This document shows, piece after piece, positions 21,550 to 36,314 of a stretch of DNA of 64,000 nt. The stretch covers positions 157,859,741 through 157,923,740 of the forward strand of contig CM041465.1 in the NCBI GenBank assembly GCA_023213395.1. The letters run 5' to 3'. This DNA comes from Cycas panzhihuaensis. Taxonomy: Eukaryota > Cycadophyta. The position numbers and the translations under genes were made by a program. Numbering within the stretch: the stretch's first letter is position 1; each line of letters opens with the position of its first letter. The notes below the pieces were generated by a model, which did not search any database, was not told the DNA's origin, and saw nothing but the letters and a program-made list of their open reading frames with translations.

Positions 21550-24500
21550 TGGTATTAGAGTAGGCCTATTGATAAAATCTTGAGAGAAGACAAGTTTAAA
21601 ATATTGAAGGATTTAATCTAAGAAAAGCACTGAAGACATTCTATGGAGTTTTTAAGAAGAAAAGGATGCAATTTGAGTTCATGAATTACGTTACAAAATT
21701 GTATAGACGAAAAAAAAAAATTAAACGCTCAAAATTTGATGAAATTTGATGCGTAGAATCATCTCATTAAGGAGAATAAACTATTCTAAAGGCACGAGTT
21801 CATATTGCTTTTTGGTAAGTCAAAGAAAGTGAATTTATAAGAGGGTAAGTTTAGAGATTCAAACTTAGATTTCTTTCATTTTTCTTTGAATTTTTGGGTA
21901 AAATCTATCCCAAATTCTTTGATTGCATAATATCTTTCATTTACATGCAAGTTTGATAAATCTTATTAAAGATTTAAGGAGTTTCAAATAATTTTTCTTT
22001 AAAACCCTATTTAGCAATACTATTCTTAGACTTTTTTCTGAAGAAATTAGAAGGCAAATATAAAAAAAAAATTCAAATTTGGAAAGACCATAATTTTAAC
22101 TTTTATTTTAGTCCATCTTCTTTCAAAACCTATACAGTTATATTTTTCCATACAAATCTGTACAAACATATAACCATACAACTTGCTCTATATCTCTTAT
22201 CTTTATTCAATATTTTTTTTAGTATGCATTTAATCAACTTGAAAATGGCTTTAATCTTTTCTCTTAGGGACTCTAATAAATTTACATGACAGAATTACAA
22301 AATTTGGAAGCTGAAGATGTAAGGGCTTTTAATAGCCAAAAATGCATAGGATATAGTCACATGAGAGGAAGTTAAACTCACTGAGATAATATATCTAATT
22401 AGTTGGGAAGAGAGGGATAGAATTGCACTTGTTGTAATTATGTTATTTGTTAGAGATTCCTTATTGAGTCACATAAGCATAGTCATTTCTTTCCCAAAGG
22501 CTTGGAGAATTTTAGCCTCACTTTATAGTAAGAAAACATAAGGCTAAATAATATCTCTGTGAGAGTAATTATATAAAAGAATGAGAAGGTATCTTAAATA
22601 TTATTATTAAAATTAAGAATAATCTAGCCTTTGTAGAAGAGACTATTGTTGATTCTAAATGCGCTCATCTAATCATCAATAAATTGCCAAAATTATTTGA
22701 TACTATGGCAAATATACTTACCATAGGAGGACATATAACTAATATATCCTCTAACACATTGATAGGGCACATGTTGCATCAAGAGCAAAGAAATAAAAGA
22801 TACAAAGAAAAACTAGTATCAAAGAAGCTTTTCTTTCAAAACTAAGTCTAGAAAGCAAGGGATGTTCTAAAAGCACAATAAGAGGATGAAGTAGATCTAC
22901 CAGAGGTTGGAACCAAAATAGGTCCACCTGGTCTCCTAAAGGATAAGGAATAACCATATGGATGGCAGAAGGGAGAGGTAAATCTTCATTTTGAGAATCT
23001 AGAGTCTACTTCCATTATGGAAGGTATGGACATTTTGCTAGTAATTATAAAATGTATAATTTTCCAAACTATTATTATTGAGGGAGTTTAGGATATTATT
23101 CTAATTGTTGTCCATAAAAACAAGATAACATTAAGAGAGGAAAGAGAATAGAGGAGAATTATAATAATGAACAAGTTGAAGAAAGACAAAGGTATTGTTT
23201 TCATCACCGCCTTAGCCATACACACCTACAACAATGAAGACCGGTATATAGACTTTAGAGCATCTAAGTATATCATAGGAAGAAAAGATTGGTTTGAGAT
23301 GTTGAGACCATACTTCATCTACAAAACTATTGAACTTGGTAATAACTTCCCTTTATAAATTAAAGGGAAATGAACAATTACAATCTTAATCAATGATAAA
23401 GTTAAAAATTTAGAGAAGTCCTTTATATTCTGGGTTTAAAAAGGAATCTCTTATATGTATCCCAGTTAAGGACAAAAGGGCTTAGAGTTATCTTTAATTA
23501 AGATGGAAGGTGTCTCATCTATAATATGAAAATAATGGCATTCTAATAACTAAAGGGATCAAAATTGACAATCTTTATAAATTGGTCTCCACTCCTATTT
23601 TGTGTACTCCATTTATAAAATCTCTTATTGTTAACAACCTTATCAATGAAATTTGGTATTTAAAGTATGGACACATTGTAAATAGTGATTAGAGTTATTT
23701 AAAAATTATAATATAGTGAATGGTCTTCTTGAGATGTACTTTGATTCTTTTATATACAAAAGTTACGTGATAACTAAACAACATTAAGCTCCATTCTAGT
23801 AAATCATATGGAGAGCACAAAAAAGGTTAGAATTAGTCCATATAAATTTATGTAGATAAATAATACCAAATTTAATTAATGGCACATAGTATTTCATTAC
23901 CTTCATTAATGATTTTTCCAAAAGAACCTAAGTTTATTTTCTTTTTAGTAAATTAGAAGTCTTAAATTACTTTAAGAAGTTTGAAATACAAGTTAAATTA
24001 GAAAGTGAATGCAAAATCAAAATTCTTTGATCTGATAGAGGAGGAGAATACATCTCAAATGATTTATGTCAACTCTTCAAGATAAATGGGATACAAAAAT
24101 AAATCACTACTCCATATATGTTATAATTAAATGGAGTAGTTAAATGAATGAATATAACAATAATGGAAATGGCACGAAGTATGATAAGTGAAAAAATAAT
24201 AACAAAGGCATATTAGGTTGAAGCAATTAACACAATGGTATATCTTATCAACCAAAGTCCTACTCAAGCTCTGGATCCTGAAGAAGCTTATACTATAAGA
24301 AAACTAGATGTACATCATCTTAAAATCTTAGGTAATAAAGGTTATGTTTATATTCTTAATAAGAAAAGAAGTAAGCTAGATCATAAAAGTATTGAATGTA
24401 TCATGATTAGGTACAACAACAAATATAAAGTATATAGATGCATATATCCAAAGATAAACAAAAACTATATTAATAGAGTCCTAACTTTTGATGAACATGT

Positions 24501-25219
24501 AAATCAAAAGGATAAAATAATATATGGATAAGCTAAAGGAAATACATAAGTATATGTTCCGATTGAAGAAATTTCTAAAGTCACTATAGTAGAAAAAAAT
24601 ACATCAGAAAGTGAACTTCAAGAAAGAAATTAGCAAGGTATTTTTGAACAACAACAAGCCTTGTCTAAGACTTAACAAAATTTCTATGAAGATGAATAAG
24701 ATTCTTCTTAAAGAATTAATGATGTAGCACCAAAAAAGTATCAAAGTGGTAGACTAAGACCCTTAAAGAATCAAAAGATAATATTTTTAAATGACAAACT
24801 AGGTCATAGAAACATCAAAGTTTAATGTGCTTTGCTAAACCACAAGATTACTTTAAAATGTGTGATTACCCAAAATGACAGAAGGCTATGAATGCTAAAA
24901 TTAATGTTATTAAGAAAAACAAGACATAGGAATTAGTTAATGCTCCTAAAGATAAACCCATTATAGGTTGTAAATGGGTATATAAAATAAAAGAAAAAAC
25001 TAATGGAACTATTGTAAAATACAAAGAAAGACTAGTTACAAAAGGTTACACTCAAACTATAGGTATTGATTATGAAAAAACCTTTTCACCAATAGCTAAG
25101 TTGATAATTATATGAACAGTGATAACCATGGTAGCATAATTTAAATGGAATATCATACAACTTAATGTTAAAAGTGCCTTTCTAAATAGTGAATTGACTA
25201 AAGAGGTATATATGGAGCA
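21550..25219 (+). mobile_element. Ty1/copia element B, 5' part (gag to reverse transcriptase), degenerate
   Basis: It begins with tggtattagagt, close to the initiator Met-tRNA primer-binding pattern. From 21562 to about 22560 there is AT-rich leader and unreadable gag. Gag traces follow (about 22640-23100), then a protease remnant (frame 23167-23358) with YIDFRAS in place of a DSG site. Integrase (about 23900-24530) has a SDRGGEYIS block and the open frame 24235-24531, VYLINQSPTQALDPEEAY. Reverse transcriptase starts at about 24860 ([29 protein letters not shown]). It is cut in a conserved reverse-transcriptase box at 25219 by the next element. Several stops fit CGA-to-TGA or CAA-to-TAA change. 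Confidence 0.85.
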
Positions 25220-25800
25220 TGTAGCATTCCCAAAAATAAAGAAGAAGTTGGTTTTTTTGAAGAATTAAAAGAAGAATCACTTATTTTATTTTATTATGAA
25301 GTTAATTCTTTAAGAGCAAAATAAAAGATTAGATTTTGAAGGCTATAAATAGAGTAGCTTCCCTTATTTATAAATCATCTTAGAGAATCCTATTGTATAT
25401 TAGAAGAATGGCTTTGTGCCATTAAGGCCTCATGCTTATTTCAAGAGTGTGCATGCCTCGAAGAGGGTTGTTATTGGAGATCTTGTATTAGGTTCTAATT
25501 TGTTGTCAAATCTATTATTATTTACTATTGTTACCAGTGTGTGCATGACATGTAACTCTACTAAACTATGTTTATAAGAGTTTACTATTATAAATGTATG
25601 AGATTTGTTATGAAATACTATGATATGTTGTGAATTATTATCGTCATCTACTGGAGATCGCTTCTATCTACTGGGTGTTGTTGTTTGGGGAGGAAATTCT
25701 ACTGTAAATATGTGAAATCTACTCTGAAACATTAGAGGTTATTACTATGGCTACTGGAATATTACTTTTATTCTATTGTTCTTGAGAATGGCCCACTGCA
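25220..25800 (+). repeat. 5' LTR of the non-autonomous element
   Basis: 581-bp repeat beginning TGTAGC and ending CTGCA. It matches 28275-28879 along its whole length, with scattered substitutions and small length changes near the start. Confidence 0.93.
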
Positions 25801-28274
25801 GTGGTATCAGAGCTGCATAAAATATAAATATAAGGTTGAAACAGAAATTAGAGCCATATTTTCTATATAAACTAGCATTTGATTTCAATAGTCTAGAAGT
25901 GAATTATAGCAATTAATAAACTAGTTTCATCTAACCAAGAACAAGTTTGAGCAGTCTAGAAATTGGACTCAATAGATAAAATACACATTTCAGCATATAA
26001 GAAAGTTAAAATTATAGTTAGAGAGCAGATTTCTTAGGTCAAAATTTTGATTTCAAATAATAGAAGGTAGTTTCCAGTATTTAGAGGTCTAATTATAGGA
26101 GACAAAGGGCTGGATTTAGTGGTCATAACATAAATTTCAACCATCAAAAGATTTCAACAAGTAGAAGTCTAGTTTCATTGATCTGAGGTCATTTTTTTTT
26201 ATAAATAGATAATTTAAGAGCAAAGTTTAGCAACCTATGTCAAACTAGTAACTATCTGATGTACAACCTATTATATGGTCAGGGTTGCTAATTACAAAGA
26301 ATATTAGCTTGGATCCTATTGAGAAAGATTCAAAAGAATCTACTAAAATAATCATAAGTAATTCAATCTACCTATTCACATAGCGTGGGATATACAACTA
26401 TATGATAACAGTCGTGGACCATATATGAAAGCACCATATCTATGTGGTATTTACAATTATCTACTATTAAAGAACCATTCACTCAATTAAAAATCCAGCA
26501 TTATCTTGTCTAGTGATATGTGCCTCTACTTTGATTCGTCTATTTGATGATTAGAAGTGATACGCATATGTGTTGTGTACCTTGTCATTTTTTACTGTTC
26601 AGATTATCTATGAAGTGCTCAGCTATTGTTCATGAGACAACCATGCATTGCTGAACATTTTGTAATCAAGGGCACTTAGACTTTTTCATCCATAAATCAA
26701 GTTATAGGTGTCACATTATAGGGTTGTTTAAACCATTGGATTCCTAATTCAAAGACAATCACAACATATGGTCATGTGTGATAATTTAGACTAGTAGAAG
26801 ATACAAATTTTGTAAAAATATATTCAAAACTTTTTTATCTTAATGAAAGCACTAATATTAGAAAATGGTTATAAATGGTCAAAACACTAACTAAATTCAT
26901 AAGGGATATTAACATGGAGGAATATAGAGCATATATGAAACTTCTTTTGCAAGGGAAAGCTCTTGAGCGGTTCATTGAGTGGTCTAGCAAACCAAAAATA
27001 TTGAATGATTGGGCATAATTTAAAGTGATGTTAATGAATAATCCATGAAATAGGAATCAAGATGAACATACTCAAATAGCGCATAAATAGGAACCAAAAG
27101 ATAGTTCTACAAATGAGGAACAAGAAGATGCCACTCTCTAGGAAGGTGAGGACAAAAAGGGGTCTAATTACATACAGTGTAAAATATCAAGCAATGAGAA
27201 ATCCACACACATAGAAGAAGACACCGAGTAGATAAGGGAGTAGGATGTAGTTGGCCAAGATGAACTCATTCAATGTTACGAAGAGGAACTTGAGAAGCAT
27301 GAGGAAGAGACCATGTAATCAAGCAAACCCTACAAGGTACTCAAGATGGGTTTTAGTCCTATTTTACATATGCATATTTCATTTGGTAGTTTTATTTGTC
27401 CTCTCTCTTTCCCAAGTTCAATAGCAATAAAAAAGCTTTTTTTCCCCATCCCATAGTTAGCCATAATCCTAATCCTCTTAACTCTAGTTTCTTTGTAGGA
27501 TAAATCCTAATTCCCCTTTGTAATCTTAGATCATCTCTTTACTTATGTACTTCTTCACCCCTGATAGACCACCCTCAATAGGGTATTCTATGACCTTAAT
27601 CCATTCATTAAGTTTCATCCCTTAATATTACTGTTTATAGAACCCCACCTCATCCTTCCCAATCCTCTTCAATTTTGTACTACTAATATTGTTTTATTCC
27701 ATTAAATCTTTTATTTTGTCTAAATATCATTTCTATAAATTTGTTAAAGTCTCTTTTTCATAAAGAATATCTATCATTAATCTCTCATCTATCTTTCCTT
27801 CCTAAGAAGTGTTGCGATCTAATAAAACCCACACAAATTCTCATCTCTGTCCAAGGCAGATTCTAAAATTTTCTTCTTATACTTACAAAGCTATGCCTAA
27901 TCTCAGTTCATAACCCCACCTCTTTTTTTCTTTTTTATAATAAGTAGTTATCAATCCATGACCCTTATGATTCTTTCTCCAAAATCCATCCCATTTGAAA
28001 ATAAAATGTGTAAATGCAAGGTAAGACTAGGACAAGACAATTGAGATATCTCACAGGTCTTATGATTCTTCTAAATTAGAACAAGACACAACATATACCT
28101 AGTCCCAAGAATAAACTTCAAGATGGTTGCTAGTAAAATCCCATAGAAAATGTAAGATCAAGCTAGATATTTATAACATACAAGACTTAACAGGTGGTGG
28201 TTGGAAGATCAAACTGACCTACAAGTAGTTCTCAATACTTCGAGGGCAAAGTATCATTTTAAGGGAAGGGGAAT

Positions 28275-28879
28275 TGTAGCATTCCTAAAAATAAAGAAGA
28301 AGTTAGTTTTATTTCTTATAATGAAGTTAATTTTTTTGAAGAATTAAAAGAAGAAAAACTTTTTTTATTTTATTATGAAGTCAATTTTTTGAGGGAAAAA
28401 TAAAAGATTAGATTTTGAAGGCTATAAATAGAGTAGCCTCCTTCATTTATAAATCATCTTGGAGAATTCTGCTATGTATTAGAAGAATGGTTTTGTGCCA
28501 TTAAGACCTTGTGCTTGTTGGAGGATTGCACCTATTTCGAAGAGGGTTGTTATTATGGATCTTATATCAGGTTCTATTTTTCTATCAAATCTATTATTAT
28601 TTATTATTGTTATCAGTGTATGCATGACATATAACTCTATTGAACTATGTTTATAAGAGTTTACTATTGTAAATATATGAGATCTTCTATGAAATACTGT
28701 GATATACTATGAATTATTACTGAAATCTACTAGAGATCACTTCTATCTACTAGGTGTTGTTATTTGGTGAGGAAATTCTATTGTAAATATATGAAATTTA
28801 TTATGAAATGTCAAAGGTTATTGCTATAACTATTAGAATATTACTTTTATTCTATTGTTCTTGAGAAGGGCCCATTATA
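28275..28879 (+). repeat. 3' LTR of the non-autonomous element
   Basis: 605-bp repeat beginning TGTAGC; its last bases are ATTATA where the 5' LTR has ACTGCA. It follows a purine-rich tract and precedes the GAGCA duplication. Confidence 0.93.
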
Positions 28880-29640
28880 GAGCAACTAGTAGGACATATA
28901 TTAAAAGGTGAAGAACATCTTGTTTACAAGTTGAAAATGACCTTATACAGATTGAAACAAGCATATAAAGCATGGTATATAAAATTATATCAACATCTAA
29001 ATCAAATAGGTTTCCATAGATGTGACTGAGATCCTGGTCTATATATTAAAATAAATAAAGATAATTTAATAACTATCATTATAGTTTATATAGATAACAT
29101 GATAGTCATAGGAAATGATGATGATATAATCTATAAAATCAAGTTACAGATGGAAAGGGAATTTGAAATGGCATATATGAATTTACATCAATATTATCTT
29201 GATACTAATGTTAGTCAACGAAAGGATTCTATTTTTATATACCAAGCAAAATATATAAGAAATCTTCTTCAAAATTTAAGAATTAAGGATTACAATAGTT
29301 GTGTCACTCTAATTAAAATTGCATGCATTTTGAACACTGATGATGATGGACAACTAGTGGATGAAACCTTATACAGATAATTAGTAGGTAATCTCATCTA
29401 TCTTACAGCTACTAAACCTGATATTTCATATTTCAATTGGAATTGTCTCCAAATATATGCAATATCCAAAGATATTTCATTCAAATGTTGCTAAGAGAAT
29501 TCTCAAATACATTAAAGGAACCTCAACAATGGTCCTTAACTATACCAAAGCTTCAAATATTTAGCTAATTAACTATAGAAACTCAGATTGAGCTGGAGAT
29601 TAATAAGAAAAAAGAACCATAGTAGATTATTAAAAGGCAA
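28880..29640 (+). mobile_element. Ty1/copia element B, 3' part (reverse transcriptase, RNase H start), degenerate
   Basis: Coding similarity resumes right after the GAGCA duplication within the same reverse-transcriptase box. It continues with KMTLYRLKQAYKAWY, IVYIDNMIVIGND (catalytic YVDD reads YIDN) and, in the open frame 29099-29380, the LG...V..R block. RNase H traces (NSD-AGD) occur near 29580-29600, after which similarity stops. No 3' LTR was recognised, so the element is truncated or its end is too diverged to see. Confidence 0.83.
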
Positions 29641-32600
29641 AAGGAGATCCTAAAATCAAGGATTGGGTTACTATCATCTTACTAACAAATCTATATGACT
29701 ATGTGGCCCATCTTGTATGTGTTTAAGGTGAAAATTTACACTCTTGGTTATTTATTTAATTAGTTAGAAGATGGTATTAAATTTAAGAGACAGGACATAC
29801 TAGTTGAGATATCTTAAGTATGATGTGATCTATGTCCATGGTTGGTTAATTTTCATTTACAAGATCGCATATTCATTAGAGTTTCCAAGTCTTTAGAACT
29901 TAGTGAGATTCAATGGGAAAAATTATTTAGAGTGGTTAAGAGGCATAAAATCTTATTAGATTTCAAATGATTTAAGGTATTTTATTTCTCAATGATATAA
30001 AGTTCTAGTATCTATTTATCTTGCTACTTAATTAACACCTAATCAAGTAAAGGAAAATGAGGAACTTGAACTAAAAGATAATGACACACTTGGTTGGATT
30101 TATTCTACTTTGAATAATGATGTAATATACCATTATATTATGTTAATATTGTCAAGGAAACATGGAATCTTTTGAAATAATATTTGATCCAAGATTGAAG
30201 AGAAAATACAAGTTTTTTCAAGTAGATTTATAAAATCAAGATTCTTAAGTAGATACAGAAGTTTAGGTTAAGGAATATCAAGAACATCCTGAGAAGGTAT
30301 GTTAAGAAACGGAGAATATATTTGAAAATATTGTTGATGAACCTACTATTAAATGTGAAGAGACTATTATTGAATGTATTGTTGAATTTGATGAGACTCT
30401 TGATAAGATAACTACTATTGAGTATGTCGAGTGTGATAAACTAGTTACTATTATTGGATGTGAAGAATCTACTAATGACTTTAATCAAGTAATTTAACAT
30501 CTTAAAGTTTCTTTAGATGATCCTATTACTTTAATGAAGATTGTACTTAAAGTTACAGATGAATCAAATTTACTTATATCTATTGATATTACTAATGAAT
30601 CAAATTCAAGTGTAGTTTCTATTTTGAATATTAATTCAAATTTAAGTATACAAGTTTTGAAAGATGATTTTGACTATTCAAATAATAAGAATGATTTGCA
30701 AGTTGATAAAGATAAACAAAGTGTGTTTAGGCCTAATCTAGGAGGTATTCTTGATACAAATTTTGATAAGAGAATGAAAAGATCTCAAGTGACTTAAAAT
30801 AATGAACTTCAAGTAAATCACAAGGAAGTTGAAGCAAAGGTTCATGATCTGAGAGAGATACTACAAGATCTACATCAAAATTAGAATGAACTTACATAGA
30901 TTCAATATGATAGTCAAAATACTATATAGAAAATGAAGAACTTGATTTTACAAAGAAAAATGAAGCATATTAAGATAAAGTGTCATTACTACATTCAAGA
31001 GTTGATATAATAAAGACAAGTTGAAGATCAAATTGAATACCAATCTCTAAATATCATCTTCAAGATATTTTCAAATATCAAACGTTGTAAATTCAAAGTA
31101 ATATCTATATTCCCAAATATACATTATAGGAAAGCATTGAAATAACTTTGCTTACACTTTACGAGGTAAAATGGGAATGCACATTTATGAAATTAATTTG
31201 TATTATAATGTTGGTATTTTGTGGTGGGTCCCATACATAGCCAAGTTATGTATTATAAATATACACTCAATGTATCATATTAATATATTGATATAATAAA
31301 GTTCTTATAGTCTTAATCCAAGTTGAAGTACTTTAAGGATACCATTGTGATCCTAGTGGTTGTTGTTGTTCTTTCATTTGTGTATTATTAATTTTTTTTA
31401 ATTTTATTTTTCTATAATATGGTCAAGTCATGAGGTTCTAATTGACACACTTAACTAATGTCTTCCTTAAGGGATTTTAGGTTCCTCCTTTTTACCTTTA
31501 TCTTAAGTCTTAGGTTTCTCACATGGAAATTTAATACTTATTCATATTATAATTTCACCTTATTAAGTAGTCTTTCAAAATATTTTATGTATTCTACAAT
31601 TAATAATTCTTCTTAGAATATATGAGCTAATTATATATGATAAGGGCCTCCCCAATTTTTCATTATTTGTATAAGGAACTTATTTTTAAAATTTTCAAAA
31701 GATGGTTCTTATTTTATCACTACTACATCAAACCAAACTTTTTTCCATGTAATTGTGATCAAATAGCACATCAAATTTTGCATCCATAAAGGCACATTCT
31801 AACTTTGGATGTCCACCGTTAAATCTATAATTGGGGATGTTTATTTGTTATTTTATCTTATACTAATATGTGTTATTTTTCTAAGGATTACCTTGGATGT
31901 TCCATTTGCTTAAGAGGTTCTAAGCAACTTGAGTTCTATCCTTTCATCTCATTTAAGTTCAAAGTTATCTACCATTCTAGTTTTTTGTTGAGATAATTAA
32001 TTCTAGTTTTTATTTTATTGTTGATATTATCTATTAATTCTTGCATTTTTCTTTATTTGGATTTTAGGTCTCAGAGTTCTACATTTAGATTATAATTTGG
32101 ATTTTTTAGACCCATTTATATTTTTAATGCTTTAGTAATGAGGTTAAAGTTATATGAATTGGAGTCAAATATCACCTCCATTGTTACTTACTTGGGCAAT
32201 GCCTTTTGTTATAAAAAACATGGTTACTAAGTAAAATATATAGCTTATGATCAAAATTTAAGTAAGGTTTTATGCTAATTTATAGGGTCGTTAAGGGTGA
32301 GTTGATAGGCCTAGACTAATTAAGATAGTACTAAGAGTTAGAGAAAGTAATCTAATAAGCATTTAAATGAGCATAAGGAGCTTAGTTTTGGAAATGAAAG
32401 AAAACAAATTTATGCCATTAAACCAAATTTTATGAAAGTAATAAAATTAAAAGACTAGGTTAGTTACTCTTATCACCTAAATTTAAAATGAGGAAAATAG
32501 ATCTATTTATTAATTTGATCAAAGTGATTATAGGAAAAGTTATAAAAGAATTTAAATTCAAGTGTAATAAAAATATTCATATCATAATTAGTTAAATGAA

Positions 32601-34830
32601 AGCTAAAAATGGGGAGTAGAATTACTTCCAAAGAGATCAAATTCAAGCTAGAATGACAAATAATAAATTAAAATGTATATTATAAGGGGCTAAAAATGAT
32701 CATGGAGAAATAAAATTAAATTTAAAATTTATTGCAAACAAAATAATAGATGAAAATATTTAATAAATTAATATCAAAGCAATTATATTAAAGGGGGATT
32801 ATTGAAATAAAAATCCTCTGAGAATATTCTTTAATCATTCTATTTTTAATAAATTTTAAGACCTAAATTTAGAGTTATACTCAGTCTTTAATATCCATTA
32901 ATGATGTGTCTACACTATGGTAAAACCACAGTGGCTTTAATCTCTATTAGAGGTATGTATAGATGCTCCCCCAAACTCTTTGAGTTCCCAACATTTGAAT
33001 CTTGTGATATATCATCTTGTGTGATATGCCTTTCCCTTGAATGCATATTATCATCATTATAATTACTTTATCTTGAGTTCATATGGACTTTGCTATGGAA
33101 GGCCTAGGTCATGGATTTAACAAATAAACTAGAAAAAACATAGATTTAATTAAAGAACAAATGGATAATAAGTTAAATAATGCATGTTTATTTCAAGAAC
33201 ATGCAAACTAATGGAAATATCTAAAGATAAGTGCAAATCTAATAATGTTAATTTCCACAAAGTCACTATTAAATAGTATTAGTCTACGATGTTTAAGAAA
33301 CTTTCACTCCATTGGGTGGTGGGTTCACAACATTCACATTTAACTTCAATTAGGGGCCTCCTCATAGGATTTACCAAATTCTATTGACTTCATAAGTTAC
33401 AATCATAAATAGGTTTCCAAATGTGTAAATCGGGCCCATATTACTCTTTTGTTACTCGTGGTTGACACCTTTTCCTATTGTGATGACTCGAGTAACAAGT
33501 TTAATGATTTTGGCCTATAATGGTTGATGAATGCAAACTTAACACATATGTCCCAAACACATTGTCAAATATAGTACAAACATAAAATGGGCCTAACTCA
33601 AATAAACAAAATTAATCTTTGTGACTATAAGGACTATCACATGTATGAAAAAGGACCTAGTGCTTAGACAAACATGAGTATAATACAACTGATAATTATA
33701 GGGAGCTTCAGTCACAACCCTACAATAATATTGATCCTAGATGAAATAAATATATGCAAATGAAAACTTAGGCCTTGATGATCGTAATTATAGAATTAAG
33801 TCTTGAGCTAATACCTAATGTTTTTCTTCCACTTCAATGAAGCTTAAAGATAAATAGAGATGACAAATGCAAACACCAAATAAAAAATAAAAAGGAATGA
33901 AAGATGTAAAGAGTGAAGAGCAATAGTGAACAAAGACAATGACTTTAATCATTTATGGTGATATGTGATAATAAATGCCATACGGTAGAATGAAAATCAC
34001 ACATTTATCTTTAGATGGAGCAACCTTAAATAAGTAATAAATGTTAGTAGATGGAGAGGGAGGAGGAGATTGTCTGACTAAATTCCGCTTCTCAAGTCGT
34101 CATATGATCTTACCAATCATGTAAGCTTATATTATTCTTAACACTTCATATGCTTACACTCCTTTAGAGGTATCACTCTTGTCTTGATTTTGAATGGGAT
34201 AATTGAATGATAAACACTAGCTAAATTGTGGATTTAGAATGTGTAATAAAGCTTTAGGCCAATTTCCAGTGATGCTCCAATAATTTATGGGCTTCTTTGA
34301 AGACTTCAACATGTTAACACCAAGATTCTAAGTACAAAATCAAGCATATAAACTCTTCTGTATATGGGAAATTGACAACTATACTACAAAAAATATGGTT
34401 TTGTCTAAATTATACACTAGTTATTTTCAACATCTTGAGTTACAATGGTCTAGTTGGGATAGGAGAAGCACTCCATTATACCTCAAGAGGGTGGTGAAAA
34501 GAAAAATCATATGCTTATACTATTGCACTTGTGCCTACCCCTACTGCTTCAACCATTAGAAACCTCATTCCATAATTAGAGACTACTAAAATCTTAATGT
34601 CTACGACTAAGCTCCAACTATTATACATAAAATATGGACTCCTTACATGCACTAGAACCTATATGGTTATCACAATGATGGAGGAAAGTAGGCTCAAATA
34701 CTACTTTTAATGGCACCTGCCACTACCACACAACTATGGGACTTTGTTCAAGTGAGTACCTCCTTAGTGGATTGTTGAATGGAAAAATGATAAGTCATGC
34801 ATTAATCTATGTCATACTATACTAAGTAAT

Positions 34831-34832
<2 letters not shown>
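29641..34832. other. AT-rich stretch with weak copia-like gag traces, otherwise no gene
   Basis: About 30040-30240 on the plus strand reads as a broken protein (ELKDNDTLGWIYSTLNNDV, then an eroded stretch ending KHGIF), which resembles a copia-type gag. A following open frame, 30534-30797 (87 codons, Ser/Asn/Asp-rich), has no recognised family. From about 30800 to 34832 I see no gene, RNA or element boundary, only AT-rich sequence with many stops in all frames. Confidence 0.4.

Positions 34833-34890
<58 letters not shown>
34833..34890. repeat. (TG)29 microsatellite
   Basis: A perfect, uninterrupted run of 29 TG units. Its perfection in an otherwise eroded region suggests that it is young and length-variable. 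Confidence 0.97.
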
Positions 34891-34893
<3 letters not shown>

Positions 34894-35185
34894 TATTATA
34901 GTTGTGGTCAACTTGGGGTGAGAACCATGACATATTTTTTAGCATAGGTATGTATTCGAATACATTTATATTGAATTGTCATATCACTATTGGTTGTCAT
35001 TCACAGCTCATGAATGTTTTATGTTTGGATCACATGAATTATTAGGTACTATTACATAAATTATTTTGATAAAAGTTATATTCCTCATGAATGTAGTCTT
35101 TCCCTTTAACTTAAATCTATCATTAATTAATAATTCACCATTTATGTGTGGGATTGTTATTTTCATTTTGTTCGTAAATATTTAT

Positions 35186-35578
35186 TGCCAGGGATCCAAC
35201 CCCTGACTTACCTTCTCTTATATTCTTTTATATCTTCTACTTCTTCTCTCTCTTATCTTCTCTTATATCTTCTATTTCTTCTACTTCTTCCCTCTTCTTA
35301 ATATCCCATATGCATAAGTAGAAGGTTATGTACTGGTCATTGAGTACTATATATATTCATGTAATATCTCACATGCATAAGGAGGAGGTTGTGTAATGAG
35401 CATAGAGCCATATATATATATTTATGTAATCTTTAGAGTAGGGTATCTAAAATATCATTGTTATTGCATATAATTGGGAGGTTGCCCCCTTGAAGGGTAT
35501 TACAATACAAGTGCTCTTTTGGAGTTATTTGCATGTTATGTTGGTGTGCAATTATTATTAAGGAGTGGTATCCTACCA
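35186..35578 (+). repeat. 5' LTR of the chromovirus element
   Basis: 393 bp, TGCCAGGGATCC to ATCCTACCA. It contains a pyrimidine-rich series of CTTCT words and two gcataag...ggaggttgtgtaat-like words also present in the 3' copy. Confidence 0.93.
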
Positions 35579-36314
35579 AGTGGTATCAGAGCAGTCAATC
35601 CATACCTTGTGAGAGAGTTAAAGGTATTAAATAATTAATTTTTTTTTCCATCATTCTCATCAGTACCTATTCTCATTTAATTTTTGCTTAGTTACTTTGT
35701 GTTGTAGGGTAAGACAACACTGCAATTGGTTAGCTACCTTCACACTACCACCAGGCAGTTTTCTTTGTATTTAGATAAAGACCCCATGCCAGGGGTCTAT
35801 AAATATCATGAGGATCTATCGTTTTAGACTAAGCATATTATGTTTTTTCTATCCTTTGCGTGAAGGACTAGAGATCACACTCCTGAATCAAGCCTTAGAT
35901 AGAACTTGGCTGTGGAATTGCACCTCCATGTACCTGTAGGTATATAGGAGGACCCCCTAGATAGTCCTTCCTAGTATAGGTAACCATAGGAAACCTATTG
36001 ACTGTCTACAATTTGTAGTGCACTGGTAAGTAGTTAGGCCTGAGAAGTTACTCTCTACGTACCCTAGAGACGAGGTAGTACGACTACCTAGTAGAGTGTT
36101 AACCTCTATAAGTTGATATTATTTACGACTGGGATCAATATATTAAAGTACCTACAAACCAGACAAGCCCATACCTAGTGTACATAGTCAATCTATTAGT
36201 GGTATGTGCACACATAGTCAGTTAGTGAGTTAGTCATCATCAATTTGTTAAATCCAATGTGTCTAGCCAGTTTATAATCAGTTCATATGCATATAGCCAG
36301 TTAGCCAGTTAGTG

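Larger units (their letters stand above)
25220..28879 (+). mobile_element. non-autonomous LTR element nested in copia element B
   Basis: Two LTRs in direct orientation (25220-25800 and 28275-28879) start TGTAGCATTCC. Directly after the first is gTGGTATCAGAGC (primer-binding site 25802-25813). Directly before the second is aagggaaggggaa (polypurine tract 28261-28273). The 5 bases GAGCA lie on both sides (25215-25219, 28880-28884). The 2.47-kb interior has no recognisable pol. One stretch (about 26880-27330) reads as a broken acidic protein with EEYRAYMKLLLQGKALERF, possibly gag-like. This is a large non-autonomous retroelement that would need proteins from another element. Confidence 0.92.
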
